From contig NC_088201.1 in the NCBI RefSeq assembly GCF_037126465.1, positions 231,342,258 to 231,406,257 on the forward strand: 64,000 bases of DNA, read 5' to 3'. The first letter of the stretch is position 1, and the number at the start of each line of letters is the position of its first letter. The position numbers were made by a program, and so were the translations under genes. A model generated the notes under the pieces. That model saw only the letters and a program-made list of their open reading frames with translations, was not told the DNA's origin and did not search any database. This stretch comes from Ornithodoros turicata. Taxonomy: Eukaryota; Arthropoda; Arachnida; Ixodida; Argasidae. Shown in pieces: positions 10,127-20,435 of this stretch.

Positions 10127-10431
10127 TACATGGACTGATAAATCGATTGAAAGCCCCAGTCGGCTAATCGTCAAGGTCTGATGGCGAGGGTGTACATGAC
10201 AATCGGCTGGGACTCCGAAGGTCGCACCGCGCTCGACTGAAGCTTAGGGAAACCTGCTGGATAAGTTGCATGACCTGTTTCAGTCGACAGCTGTCGTCTG
10301 AACCACCCCATCGTAGCGACTTCCTTCCTCTGTGTCGACTTCCCTTTTAAGTCGATGTACGCCGGTTTATATGCAGAGGGGCAATCGACTTGTCTCGTCC
10401 AGTCGACTTTTATCGCCTGCATGTAAACGCG
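10127..10431. mobile_element. possible MITE with inverted ends
   Basis: Left end CTTACATGGACTGATAAATCG pairs imperfectly with the right end CAGTCGACTTTTATC...CATGTAA. The interior repeats AGTCGAC motifs. No duplication or second copy was found in the window, so the call is tentative. Confidence 0.35.
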
Positions 10432-10896
10432 CCTATTTTGGCCCAAATATCGCGGGCGGGCGTGTCGCAAGAAGCGATTTTGTTGCATCTCCCATAAACT
10501 GCCATGTATTGAAAACTTTAGTTCTCCAAAAATCAGTGGATCGCATCAGGAATTCAAAAATATGTCGTTCCCTATAGGTAAACTCGAGGGCAACACGCCT
10601 GTACCTGTTTCGTGTAGAAATTTAGCGAGGTTTACGAGAATCCTGCGATCAAAAATTCCTCATAGACTTAATGACATAGACATAATGACTATCAGCAACG
10701 GTAGCGCCTCTACATTCAAGCTGTTACCTTAACTGCCTTGTGTACGCGTACAAAGTTTGTCTTGTCATCAAGTACGAGAACCACCTGCGGAAGTATAGAC
10801 CACTTTGTACCTATGGGAGCTCTATCTTATACGAGTAGATGCCGTATAACAACGCTTTCAAGCAGTTTTCGATTGCTTCATATACTATATCCATTC
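10432..10896. other. unassigned stretch
   Basis: Nothing assignable was seen. Confidence 0.35.
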
Positions 10897-11518
10897 CAGG
10901 GTTGCGGACTTGCCACTCCGGAGTTGGAATGATTCCGGAATCATTCCAGATTTAGCGGAGCACGGAATGGAATTGGAATGGCATGGCGGAAACTGTCCTA
11001 GGAATGGGAATGGAATGGTCTGGATGCCCCGGTGGCAGTTTTGGTTTCAACGTGCTGGTTTCTGCCAGCCCTCGCACCCTTTGCACCGCACCTGCACACG
11101 GTCAAGAGTGAAATGACCTTGTCTTTCGCGCTTTGTCCGTGCTTGGTAATGTCAATCTCCTCTAGCACAGCTCGACTTTGCAGTGTGGTTACCGGTCCTT
11201 TTCTTTTATTTGGCGGGGGGGGGGATATGTTTATTGAAAAAAAAAAGCAAGGAAAGGTTAGTCAGGCAAAAACCGACTTGCTATTCCTTTCATAAAAAGG
11301 AACGAAAGGAAGGAAAGGGAACGAAAAGATGGAAAGTAAACGAAAAAACAGAAAGAAAACGAGAAGAACAGAAAGAAAACGAAACAAAGGGGGGGAATTA
11401 ATGTAATGGAATTGGGTTGCCAAGCCATTCCAGGAGTGCGAACAATACGTTTTCATTCCGAGGAATTGAAAGGAATGGAATTGGAACGGAATGGGGTCTC
11501 CCATTCCGCAACCACTTT
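10897..11518. mobile_element. GGAATGG-rich element, possibly hAT-like
   Basis: It starts CAGGGTTGCGGACTTG and ends near CATTCCGCAACCACTTTG. The two ends share an inverted GTTGCGG motif, and GGAATGGAATTGG units are repeated near both ends. No clean target duplication is visible. A LINE 3' end interrupts it around 11210-11310. Confidence 0.4.
11210..11310 (-). mobile_element. LINE 3'-end fragment
   Basis: On the minus strand it has AGCAAGTCGGTTTTTGCC, TAACCTTTCC, a T run and CAATAAACATAT, ending in a C run. The same order is found at 18036-18385, where it follows LINE coding sequence. Confidence 0.5.
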
Positions 11519-11841
11519 GCATTCACTCCCTTGAGCACATGAGTCTATGGCGCGACGTAAACGTTCTTAAGCAAGCCTATTCACGGATCAGTTGACTCTT
11601 CCTTGCTGCTATAGTTTTGCAAGTAGGCGATTTCAGATATTGCCCTTGTGCTCCGCAAGGGGGCCCTCCGTCGCCCAAGTCACGCGCATCGCGCAATGCG
11701 TCGTGGGAAATGGTTTGCATTCGTGCTTGCCTGCCTGTTGCTCGAAGGAAGGAGGGAAAACCGAAACCGTTTGCCCTCATCTTCTTCTTCTGTGTGACTC
11801 ATGAAAACTAAATCCCAAGGTGCAGTGGGGCATTCGCAACA
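11519..11841. other. unassigned stretch
   Basis: Nothing assignable. The overlapping frames on both strands have no domains. Confidence 0.3.
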
Positions 11842-11932
11842 CGACGCTCCCTGGCGGGCCATCCATGCAATTTCTGAAATCGTCTAATAGACGATTTCAG
11901 AAATTGCATGGATGGCCCGCCAGGGAGCGTCG
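11842..11932. repeat. 45-bp-arm perfect palindrome at a LINE 5' junction
   Basis: Arms 11842-11886 and 11888-11932 are exact reverse complements with a 1-base spacer. The right arm is continuous with the LINE sequence that follows, so the left arm looks like an inverted copy of the LINE's truncated 5' end. Confidence 0.9.
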
Positions 11933-12318
11933 CAGGGAACATAGTGGCGTTACCGCTTGAGACAAATTGATTCTCCCACCTGTTGCCACTGTGGTGCTCT
12001 TGAGGACCTGGAGCACATTCTTCTTCATTGCCCTCACTACGAACCTTCCCGAATCACACTCTCCGAGTCTCTTCGTCAGCTGGACTCTCGCCCTTTCTCC
12101 CTACCGAAATTGCTTGGTCCCTGGCCCAATCCAGCCCAGCAACGCTCTGCGCTCAAAGCTCTTCTGACATTTCTGGACACCATCGGACTTCGATCGTTAT
12201 TGTAAAGGGGCTCGTTATTTTATTCCCCCCATTCCACCAAGCACTGGGGTAGAGTATCGCCTGTTGCGATGAAACTCCCCACTCTCCAAGGCCGAAAATA
12301 AAGTTGTTGTTGTTATGC
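11888..12318 (+). mobile_element. 5'-truncated LINE, C-terminus and 3' UTR
   Basis: It keeps the last 80 or so codons of ORF2, a short 3' UTR with the hairpin ATCGC-CTGTT-GCGAT, and a (GTT)n tail at about 12303-12312. The same C-terminus occurs at 26287-26545, 55325-55597 and about 60227-60320, so this LINE clade is well represented locally. Confidence 0.82.
11957..12205 (+). pseudogene. LINE ORF2 C-terminal segment with a Cys/His motif
   Basis: The 82-residue frame carries CCHCGALEDLEHILLHCPHY near its start, a C-x2-C-x(n)-H-x4-C metal-binding-like motif found at the C-terminus of several LINE ORF2 proteins. It ends ALLTFLDTIGLRSLL. The reverse transcriptase part is missing because of 5' truncation. 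The initiating Met is simply the first in frame. Confidence 0.8.
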
Positions 12319-12512
12319 CGATTCGGGCATCACTCTCGAGCGCATGTTTGCATTCCTGTAGCGTTTATTTTGTTCGCTTGCCATTAGGTTGTTTGTTTGC
12401 ATTTTTAAATTTATATTTCTGTCTTTTCTTCTTTCTGTATGATACACCGCTATCAAAAGCCTAACAGCTGTTTGTGGGGCACCCAATATGGAAATAAATA
12501 AGTAAATAAATA
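12319..12512 (+). mobile_element. LINE 3' end with AAATA tail
   Basis: The segment GCCTAACAGCTGTTTGTGGG followed by CACCCAATATGG and an AAATAAATAAGTAAATAAATA tail is a typical non-LTR 3' end. The AACAGCTGTT core is self-complementary. It abuts the GTT tail of the preceding LINE. Confidence 0.6.
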
Positions 12513-12991
12513 CGGTGTTCCTTAATACGATGATTCGCCTTGTGGAAAATACCTGCAGAAACGTTTAAACGATCGAATTTTAATTGAAGAAAGCAACACT
12601 GATCCACATAAATGTACAGGACATACACGTCCTGACGTCCGATCCACCAGGCTGGCAAGCTGGGGTAGTTGGTTCAAGTTCAACGTGGTGTTCATTGCAG
12701 CCAAAACAGACAGAGAACACACAACGCAAACTGCAAACTCTCAACTAAATTTTAATCGCAGTGCACAGACAAATTTAAACCGTCATCGACAGAAAAAGAA
12801 GCAGATAACAATCCGGAAAAGGCACCAAGGTAGAACAAGATCTAAGGACAGGAGTCAGACAAGTTCGGGTACACGTGCAATCACGATATCAAGGCAAGAG
12901 CTGCAAAGGGCAAGAATGAACGAAAGGTTATTTTATAAACTGAGATATTCCAGCTCCGCTTGGGACAGGCCTATGGAAGGCTGGCTTACAC
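12513..12991. other. unassigned stretch
   Basis: No credible gene. The 103-codon frame at 12685-12996 has no domain. Confidence 0.3.
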
Positions 12992-13275
12992 AATAAACCT
13001 CTACCCGACGAACGCCCATCATGACGTTGATAGACAGACCGAAACCAAAACAGATCGGAAGGGGAAAGCTGGGTTCCATGAATGAGCTCGGCTGAAAGAA
13101 AGTAGGAGCGAAGGTCGCGTCCCTTTCAGAGACCATCGTAATCCCCTCAATACCGTGGCTTTCAGGCGCGACCTTGTTCGTCACTAGCTTTGAACGTGTA
13201 GTTCAACTCTACCAAACTCGTGGCGCTGTCGAACATTATGACGTCATTTGTTTACAAACAGGTAGAGGTCTCTGT
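12992..13275. mobile_element. MITE with CCTCTACC ends, copy 1
   Basis: Starts ATAAACCTCTACCCGA and ends AAACAGGTAGAGGTCT. It is highly similar along its length to 31212-31504, including ACCGAAACCAAAACAGAT, CAGAGACCATCGTAATCCCC and TATGACGTCATTTGTTTAC. Both copies are in the same orientation. Confidence 0.75.
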
Positions 13276-13344
13276 GTCTGCGCTTCTCCTGATAAGTGAA
13301 GCTTCCGCGATTTCCCGTACCTTCTTGTCTTTGAACCTGGCCGC

Positions 13345-13600
13345 AATTAGAGTCACTAAATAAGCTACGCTTCAGAGTATTGACACTGAGCCGCCATGTT
13401 GTTTCGGATGACCTCCAGCGCCATCCATTTAGCGCTCTTCGAAGCGTTGTCTTCTTCCACTGCTGAACTTCACCTTCATCTATTTCTACTGCCAAAATAG
13501 AGGTGGGGCTGGAGGTCATCCGAAACAACATGGCGGCTCTTTTTGCCTCAGTGTCGATACTCTGAAGTGTAGCTTATTAGCTTATTAGCGTAGACTCTAG
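13345..13600. repeat. inverted repeat with arms of about 85 bp
   Basis: The left arm includes TTCAGAGTATTGACACTGAG and CCGCCATGTTGTTTCGGATG. The right arm is its complement, with a few mismatches and a small insertion. The arms enclose about 85 bp. It is a probable foldback element; no second copy was seen. Confidence 0.7.
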
Positions 13601-14203
13601 CCGCAATCAAAGTTCTTTTAAAAAAAGGGGGCACGACCGCACCTTGAACGATGCACTGCTAAGTGGCCTGACGGCGTGGAATTAGACCACGTTGTCTGAT
13701 CCACCCTCACCTATCTCCCAGTGTTGTTGGCCGCTCATGCACCTTCCCGGAACGAGTTTCGGTTTTCGAATTTCTTCTATTACAGGATACCTTTATGCGA
13801 GAAGCGCCACGCCAAAGCAACAACCACACTATAAACCTACGTAGGCGCCGCAGGGACATCGCGCTGCATCCATAGCAGTTGTGCAGCCCTGCTCGATTTC
13901 TAAATAAATAACCGCTTTATCTTCGTATACTTTTTTTTTTTTTACAGATTAAGCCGCGAAAGCCTTCCCGCGAAAGCGTGGGCTGATCATATGCGGTGAG
14001 ATATGCGTTAAGATGAACTGACAGAAACACGTCGTTAGCTATGCGTGTCACGTGCCTTCTGGCGGGTATTAAGATTGTAGAACCGCTTTGGAGATTTGCG
14101 CTGCGCCATCAAAGCGGTTTGGGTCCGACAAAAATTAGATAAAAGTCTCATACAGAGATGCCTTTTGAAAAAGGCTGCGTTGCACTGTTTTCTATTCTGT
14201 GAT

Positions 14204-14204
<1 letters not shown>
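13601..14204. other. unassigned stretch
   Basis: No gene recognised. A short T run lies at 13931-13943. Confidence 0.35.
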
Positions 14205-14289
<85 letters not shown>

Positions 14290-17008
14290 GAATTGGAATT
14301 GTTTATTACCATCTGTTAGATCATTTGTACATGTCATAAGGTCCACCTAAACCATAACGGTTTGTGGGCAGGACCCGGCAATCTAGTGGGACACTAAGTA
14401 ACAACAGTAACAGTAGAGGTACCTTAACAATAACAACACCCTTGATTTATGGCTCTAGTTACACATCTGAAAAAACTAATCAACTCGAAATAGACAATGA
14501 GTTAGTAATCATGACTTAGTAACAATAACCGTAACAATACCATTAATTTATCAGTCTAGCAACACATCCAGAACACTCTTAACAGCTCGAATTGACATCA
14601 AATCCAACGAAGCAGTTGGCAAGGTATTAAATATATTAGGAACGTAGTAGCGCCGCAAACCCTTACCATAATTTGTAAATATTCGTGGTACATAGTAAAC
14701 TTCAGGACATCTGAAGCCATAATAATATGGACGACTGGTCTTAAACCTGTCAATCCAAAAAAATTTTAGCACAACAGTTCTAATAAATAGATTCTTAAAG
14801 GAAGACATTCGGTGTAAACGGAACATATCAGCACCTTCCAAATCTGACCCAAGAAGTTGCCCATACGATAAATTCTTAAGTGCAGTTCTGAGGATGCGAT
14901 CAATTCTATTCCCCCATTCCGTAGAACAGTTAGAAAATAATGTAATGCCATATCGCAAACTAGAGTATCCTAAGGACTGCAAAATCATTTTTCGTACTGA
15001 GTAAGGTACATAAGATTTTTGATTATACAATAGGCATGAAACAGCGCGCAATTTTTTAGCCACAAATGCCAGGTGCGTGTTCCATTTCATATCACTATCA
15101 AAGTGTATACCTAAGTGTTTTATTGAGGAAACATATGTCATAGCCTCACAGCTACAATCAGTGCAATCTGACGTATGAAGATGAACTGGTAAATTGCATG
15201 TTAGGCGCTTTAACGGGTTATGAAAACAGATAAGTTGCGATTTTGCGGGATTAACAGCAATACCATTTTTATGAAACCAATCCATCGCCAGGCAAATATT
15301 AGATTGTAAAGATTTCACAGCTTGCAGATAGGAGACGTGAGTTGTGAGTAGCATGGTATCATCCGCATATTGGTAAACATGAGCGCCCTTAATTGCTTCA
15401 CACAGGTCATTAACATATATGTTGAACAAAAGCGGTCCTAAACACGAACCCTGTGGTACACCAGCACGGACAGGAGTGAAGTTACTTAATGTTTCTTTTA
15501 TCTTGACCCTCTGTGTTCTATTTCCTAAGTACGACTCGAACCATCTAAGGAATGGACCCCTAAATCCTATGGCCTCAATTTTTTTTAGCAGATGAGTGTG
15601 ATTTATCACATCAAACGCCTTAGAAAGATCCACTGTCAGTGCTGTCGTAATAAGATTGTTATCTAGTGCTTCGTACACTACGTCTGAGAGGTCTTCAAGA
15701 AGTGCCAAAGTACCCTTACCCTTAACAAAACCATATTGGGTTTTTGAAATAAGAGCAAATCTTTCTAGAAATGAACTTGCTATTTTAAAAACATGTTTTT
15801 CCATGATTTGAGAGATCGTAGATAAAATTGAAATTGGACGATAATTTGCCAACAGGTCACGTCTCCCACCTTTATGCAAAGGACGAATAATAGAAGTTTT
15901 CAGCGCTGTAGGAATAATTCCACAATGAAAAGTGCCGTTAATAATATATAGTAATACATCCTTCAGCACAGCAAAATTGCGCCGTAGATCACCAATTCTT
16001 ATGCCATCTGCACCAGCAGACTTGTTAGTCCGGAAAGAACATATGATTGCCCACAGATCATCTTCCGACATTTCATACAGGAAAGCCGATACTAAAGACG
16101 AAAAACTCACAGGACAGTTAAAGGAAGAGCTGCCTTTGTCAGATGTGAGACTAAAGAAGGCATTAAAGTCATCCGCCACCGTAATCGGTGAGGAACCAAA
16201 GTTTTTCATAATGACATCATCATTATCACCGGATGGTCCAGAACCTCGCAAATCATTAATCAACTGCCATGTAACCTTTGGATTTCTACGATTTCTGGAG
16301 AACGCTTCCAGGTAGTATCGCCTTTTAGCATTTCTTAACAGGGCAGTGACCTTGTTTCTCTGAATTCTATATTGTATCATTAGTTCCTTATTTGAAGGCC
16401 TATCACGTGCTTTTTTCCAAAGCGCATTTTTTTCCGAGATTTCAACTAGAATGTCCTTTGTCAGCCAAGGATAATGCCTGCGTCTTTTTTGAACTATTGT
16501 AACCTTTGAGGACTCGTAAAAGTCCTGAAAGTGCTCAACTAGCTTATCATATGCTAGAATATGACTGCCAGTAAGAATCACAGCATTCCAGTCGAAGCGG
16601 GTTATCAGTTGGTCGAGAACTCTCTTATCTATAACTTCAATGTGTATGGGTTCGGCACCGTGCGGATTAAATGATTGCGTAGGGATTGACAAAAACACAA
16701 AATAATGATCTGCAATCTTTGCTGTAATTACGGAACTGAATAGATCACTTTCACTGGTTCGCACATTTATATGATCAATACATGAAGCATGCAATTTTCC
16801 TTGACACGTTTCTACCCTTGTAGGAACTTGAATAACTGGTTGCATCCCAAACTGTGTCAACAAGTCAAGGTAATCTAAGACAATACGTCGTTTGTTATTT
16901 AATATATCAATATTTACGTCACCGGTCATACAAAGGGTTGTTAAATTTACCGAAGCCAGAACCTTGCGCAGTTCTAATATAAAGTTCCTTTCATTAGAGG
17001 AGGGAGAG

Positions 17009-17010
<2 letters not shown>
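14205..17010 (-). mobile_element. 5'-truncated LINE (CR1/L2-like), coding region open
   Basis: Reading on the minus strand, the element begins in the middle of the endonuclease domain at about 17010, carries an uninterrupted ORF to the stop at 14551, then a 3' UTR of about 260 bp. It ends with AATAAACAATTCCAATTCC, an A run and a long ATT repeat (14205-14288). The intact frame implies recent insertion. Its 5' edge lies directly in the ATT tail of another LINE. Confidence 0.92.
14551..17010 (-). CDS. LINE ORF2: endonuclease C-part plus reverse transcriptase (5' truncated)
   Basis: About 819 sense codons end at a natural stop. Residue numbers count the full open frame, whose first 28 residues are a tyrosine run from an ATT microsatellite and not real protein. 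GDVNID (58-63) and ADH (128-130) are endonuclease motifs. Reverse transcriptase follows, with IIRPLHKGG (402-410), DLSKAFD (489-495), GVPQGS (545-550) and the catalytic YADD (576-579). No RNase H domain follows. The protein would nick target DNA and prime reverse transcription of its own RNA. The N-terminal half of the endonuclease and ORF1 are missing, so this copy is not autonomous. CR1/L2-like is my best placement from the DLSKAFD and GVPQGS contexts; Jockey is the alternative. Confidence 0.92.
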
Positions 17011-17092
<82 letters not shown>

Positions 17093-17310
17093 ACTTTATT
17101 ATTTCATAAGTAACAATCTTTAGGCGGGTCCGCCTAAGCCACACGGCTTGTTGCACTGGACCCGGCGTCAACGACAAATCGCAGGAGAGTGCCATTAGTG
17201 TCATAGCTGCTTAACTGTCATATACAGAGCAACTGAAGCAAAATACAAGAGTTCAATGCAAGGTATTTGGAATTAGCCTAGAGAATCATGATAATTAACA
17301 TTTATTACCT
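17011..17310 (-). mobile_element. LINE 3' end with ATT tail, target of the younger LINE
   Basis: The ATA/ATT repeat at 17012-17091 is the tail of a LINE whose 3' UTR lies at 17092-17310. On the minus strand it has GCCGGGTCC, the hairpin AAGCC-GTGT-GGCTT and AGGCGG-AC-CCGCCT. Layout and stems match the 3' UTR of the LINE at 14205-17010 with compensatory changes, so the two are related subfamilies. Confidence 0.75.
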
Positions 17311-17335
17311 ACATGGAATTGGAATTTCGACAACA

Positions 17336-17445
17336 ACAATAATAATAATATTTCAATAATAATAATAATAATAATAATAATTTATTTTGAACGGTGCCCA
17401 TCAACAAACGTGAGGTCTACCGGATGGTGCACCAACGAGGTCAAT
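17336..17445 (-). mobile_element. third LINE 3' end with ATT tail
   Basis: The tail at about 17336-17381 is followed on the minus strand's upstream side by CACCATCCGGTAGACCTCACG and GATGGGCACCGTTC. It lies in the same orientation as the two LINEs before it. Confidence 0.6.
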
Positions 17446-17746
17446 AGCAGTTTAAACATGGCAGAAGCAATACAAAAAGCAAAACAAAAGCAAGACAACA
17501 CATCAAGAATGTGAAGGAAACATCGGGAAAGTGTAGGAATCTGAAAGCAAATCAAAAGTGTTCATGTGATTGCACATTAATGTTAAGAAGGGATGATGTG
17601 TTAAAGAGAAATAAGGCAAAAAAAAATGTTAACGTCATGGTTATGGCTATGTGCGTTCATATATGGCGCAACAAACTAGGTACTGGGGCACCGTTATTTG
17701 TAATGTTAACATAGAAAACAGGATGTGTTCTGAAACACACAATGCA
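17446..17746. other. unassigned stretch
   Basis: Nothing assignable; A-rich sequence with one chance frame. Confidence 0.3.
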
Positions 17747-17748
17747 GG

Positions 17749-17890
17749 GATGGGCATAAATACATTTTTGAGTATTTAGATATTTAAAAATAGAAAATAC
17801 GTTCTTGAAAGAGGTATTTAAATACTGCACATAAATACTTTTTCAGTATGAGTATTTAGATACAAACTAGAACAACACCAACCAAATACA
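17749..17890. mobile_element. AT-rich hAT-like terminus
   Basis: Begins CAGGGATGGGCATAAATAC, a hAT-type end, followed by repeated TATTTAAATA/GAGTATTT motifs. No opposite end was found, so this is a solo terminus. Related AT-rich sequence appears at 47111-47165 and 48200-48345. Confidence 0.45.
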
Positions 17891-17994
17891 CTGATGATGA
17901 TGAATGGGGAAATTCGCCACCTGGGTTTGTGGCCCACTACCCCAATGTCGACGGAAATTGCATGAGATGTAAAACGACAATGAGGGGATTTTAT

Positions 17995-18048
17995 TTATTT
18001 TTATTTATTTATTTAGAAATACTGCGAGCCTCGCAGTGGAGGGGAGCT
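17995..18048 (-). mobile_element. very short LINE 3' end with AAATA tail
   Basis: On the minus strand a perfect hairpin (CTGCGAG-G-CTCGCAG) is followed by an AAATAAATA tail. Only about 30 bp of element precede the tail. Confidence 0.5.
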
Positions 18049-18420
18049 GGAGGGGGGGGGGAATATAGGTTTATTGCAAAAAAAAAACAATAAAAGAGGA
18101 GAAAGGTTAGCCTGGATCCAGAAGCCGACTTGCTATTCCCGCTTACAAAAAAGGAGGGAATACACAGTGTAAACAAGGGAAAGGAATAATTAAAAAAAAA
18201 ACAAGTTCCCACGTACAGACACAAAAAAGAGATCACTCTTGCAGGAACATAAACAATGTCAACCAGTGCAAATGTCGTCGAGAAGCTCTTTCGAATATGC
18301 AACACTTTCCCTGCGAAGAATACCCAGAGGCAACGAATTCCACTCATGAACAGTACGAACAAAAAACGATGCATAATGTAAAAAGCCATTTTTTTTTTCA
18401 AAAAAACGAATTTTTAAATT
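18049..18420 (-). mobile_element. 5'-truncated LINE with ORF2 C-terminus
   Basis: On the minus strand the coding end (about 18265-18385) reads LHYASFFVRTVHEWNSLPL and, further on, YSKELLDDICTG before a stop. This is the typical R-T-x-x-x-W-N-x-L-P end of LINE ORF2. The 3' UTR contains GCAAGTCGGCTTCTGGATCC, TAACCTTTCTCC and TTTGCAATAAACC, ending in a C run. The same 3' UTR occurs at 11210-11310. Confidence 0.8.
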
Positions 18421-18429
18421 GAAGTTTTT

Positions 18430-18700
18430 TTTTGCGTGTTAGCGCCGCGAAGCAACTGTGGCTATGAGCGGCGTACAGATGTGGACAGACGGAGAGAGGA
18501 CAGCAGGAAGGAGTGGGGGACAGGGGGATTAGTATGCGTCCTGGGCCGACTTCAGGGGGAACTGTGCCGACATTCGTCTGAAAAGTCTTCGGAAAACCCA
18601 TGGAAAACCTCAGACAGCACAGCCGGCGGTAGGATTCGAACCCACCACCTCCCAGTCTACAACAGCGGACGCCTTAGCCCACTCGGCCACGCCGCTGGTT
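18430..18700 (-). mobile_element. Ruka-type SINE, essentially full length
   Basis: On the minus strand, A box TGGCCGAGTGGGC and B box GGTTCGAATCC are followed by the body (GCCGGCTGTGCTGTCTGAGG, ATGTCGGCACAGTTCCCC, CTGAAGTCGGCCCAGGACGC, CTTCCTGCTGTCC) and the tail GCTTCGCGGCGCTAACACG plus A run. The head, GTGGCCGAGTGGGCTAAGGC, is like a class II tRNA (Ser/Leu). This is the best reference copy in the window. Confidence 0.9.
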
Positions 18701-19009
18701 TAGTTTGAAGTACGAGCGAATATTGTTTTAAAGGAAAGGGGGTGAAGATGGCGCGTATATCGTGGTTGGAGGGGTTCTATTAGGGGTGCGAAGCCCCTGA
18801 AAAAAAACCCGGAAATTTTGGGAAAAAAAAACATTTTTTCTTCGCTTTTTTTTCCTCTTCTCCCGAAAAACTGACCAATTTTCCAGGCGACAAAATTAAA
18901 AAAATCTAAATTTTCGTGCCTTCGATGCGTTTCGACCCGCCAACAGTGCCTTGGGTACCTCTAATGTCTCGATATGTAAGCTAGTGTCAGTTTCTTAGCC
19001 ATCTAATGA
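18701..19009. other. unassigned stretch
   Basis: A/T-rich with short homopolymers; nothing assignable. Confidence 0.3.
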
Positions 19010-19247
19010 CCTTTTGTAAAAACATTAACGCAGTTTTTCGTTCATGAGTATCCTTTGTTATAATCCTTGTAGTCTTTGTGTCTTCTCTTTTTTTTCCCTC
19101 TGTTTTTTTTATTGTTATCCACAAGACCATTTCTAATATAATGCTAATGCTGTCTAGCTTACAGGGCCTGCTTTACAGGCTTGCCCTCGCAGTCCTCTTG
19201 AAACCATGTATCTTCCAAAATAAAACAAACTGAAACTGAAACTGAAA
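19010..19247 (+). mobile_element. LINE 3' end with ACTGAA tail
   Basis: The nested hairpin AGGG-CCTG-CTTTA-CAGG-CTTG-CCCT is followed by CTCTTGAAACCATGTATC, AAAATAAAAC and repeated ACTGAA units to 19247. It is opposite in orientation to the LINE it abuts, whose coding sequence is cut at about 19250. Confidence 0.65.
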
Positions 19248-19249
19248 CC

Positions 19250-20435
19250 CCAGTTTACGCGTGGCGGCACTGCAAATTAAGCTAATGTGTCTAGACCATT
19301 TTAAATCAGATGTAAAGGTCACAGCAAGGTATTTAAATTCCTTCACCTCCTCTACTGGAACATCCTCAGTGAAGTAACTGAACTGAATTGGTTCCCTTTT
19401 GGTCTTGATTCGGAGAAGAACAGTATCGCATTTAGAATTCACACCAATCGGAGATGTCAGCTATAGACTATGATTCAGAAGAACTTGTTCATCATGGGAA
19501 TAAGCTTGGCAATACAACACACAATCATCTGCAAACAAACGTATTTGGACTCCTGTGCTCACAACATCAACAATATCATTAATATAAATCAAAAACAATA
19601 AACCTCCAGCAACACTGCCCTGTGAAACTCCCGAAGCAACAGATAAACTATCAGAATGGATGCCACAAATATCTACTATCTGGGACCGGTTTGACAAGTA
19701 GGCATGTATCCAGTTGACAATCCACTGAGGTAAACCTATGTTAAGTACCTTAGTAATGCTACGGGGTACTCTATCGAACCCATTGCTAAAATCAAGAAAC
19801 AGAACATCAGCATCAACTTGCCCGCCTTTATCAATAACTGAAGCAAAATCATGGACAACACCAAGCAGCTGAGTGATTGGAGAAAACCCTGTACTAAAAC
19901 CCATGTTGCCATAACGACAAGACGCTGTTTTCGTCGAGAAACTTAACCATGAAATTGGCAAACACATGCTCTAAAAGTTTGCAAGAACTACATGTCAACG
20001 AGGTTGGGCGATAGTTGTCTGCCGACATGGCGTCTCCTTTTTTGAAGACCAGGCACAACGCGCGCAGCGAGCCATTCCTGTGGTGCTGCTCCAGTGCTAA
20101 CTGAACGGGAAAAAAATTGTGCACAAGAAACGCGCTCTAACGATTCAGCATATCTTCTGAGGAAGATATTCTGGATATTGTCAGGCCCACAGGATGTCTT
20201 AGTTTTAATGTTAAGAAGAAGTGAAGCATCTCCCTCGTATGAAATGATATCAGGAGCAGTATCAACAGGAAAGACGGAGAGAAGGCGGTCTGAAAGTAGC
20301 CATTAAAGCAATTAAGCAATTTGCAACCTCTTTTTTGTCCGTAACAATGGTGTCATGAATTTCGACGGGATCTACTCGTTTCTTACGTCGGCTTATATAA
20401 TTCCGGAATTTCTGTGATGGGTGGGGGGTGAGGGG
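19250..20435 (-). pseudogene. second LINE reverse transcriptase, decayed
   Basis: Reverse-transcriptase pieces lie in several minus-strand frames. 19894-20124 has LALEQHHRNGSLRALCLVFKK and MSADNYRPTSLTCSSCKLLEH. 19461-19967 has VLFLDFSNGFDRVP, GVSQGSVAGGLLFLIYINDI and the catalytic-type FADD (LFADDCVLYCQ). 19250-19442 has EFKYLAVTFTSDLKW. At least three frameshifts separate them. The GVSQGS and FADD motifs differ from the LINE at 14205-17010, so this is another clade. It is cut on one side by the opposite LINE end and on the other by a foldback element. Confidence 0.88.

Noticed and set aside
12685..12996. 103-codon frame rich in Arg, Gln and Thr
   Set aside because: Composition follows A-rich DNA, with no domain and no homologous partner in the window.
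14551..17094. Start of the long frame with a run of 27 tyrosines
   Set aside because: The tyrosines are a translated ATT microsatellite, the tail of the neighbouring LINE. The real coding sequence begins inside the endonuclease domain at about 17010.
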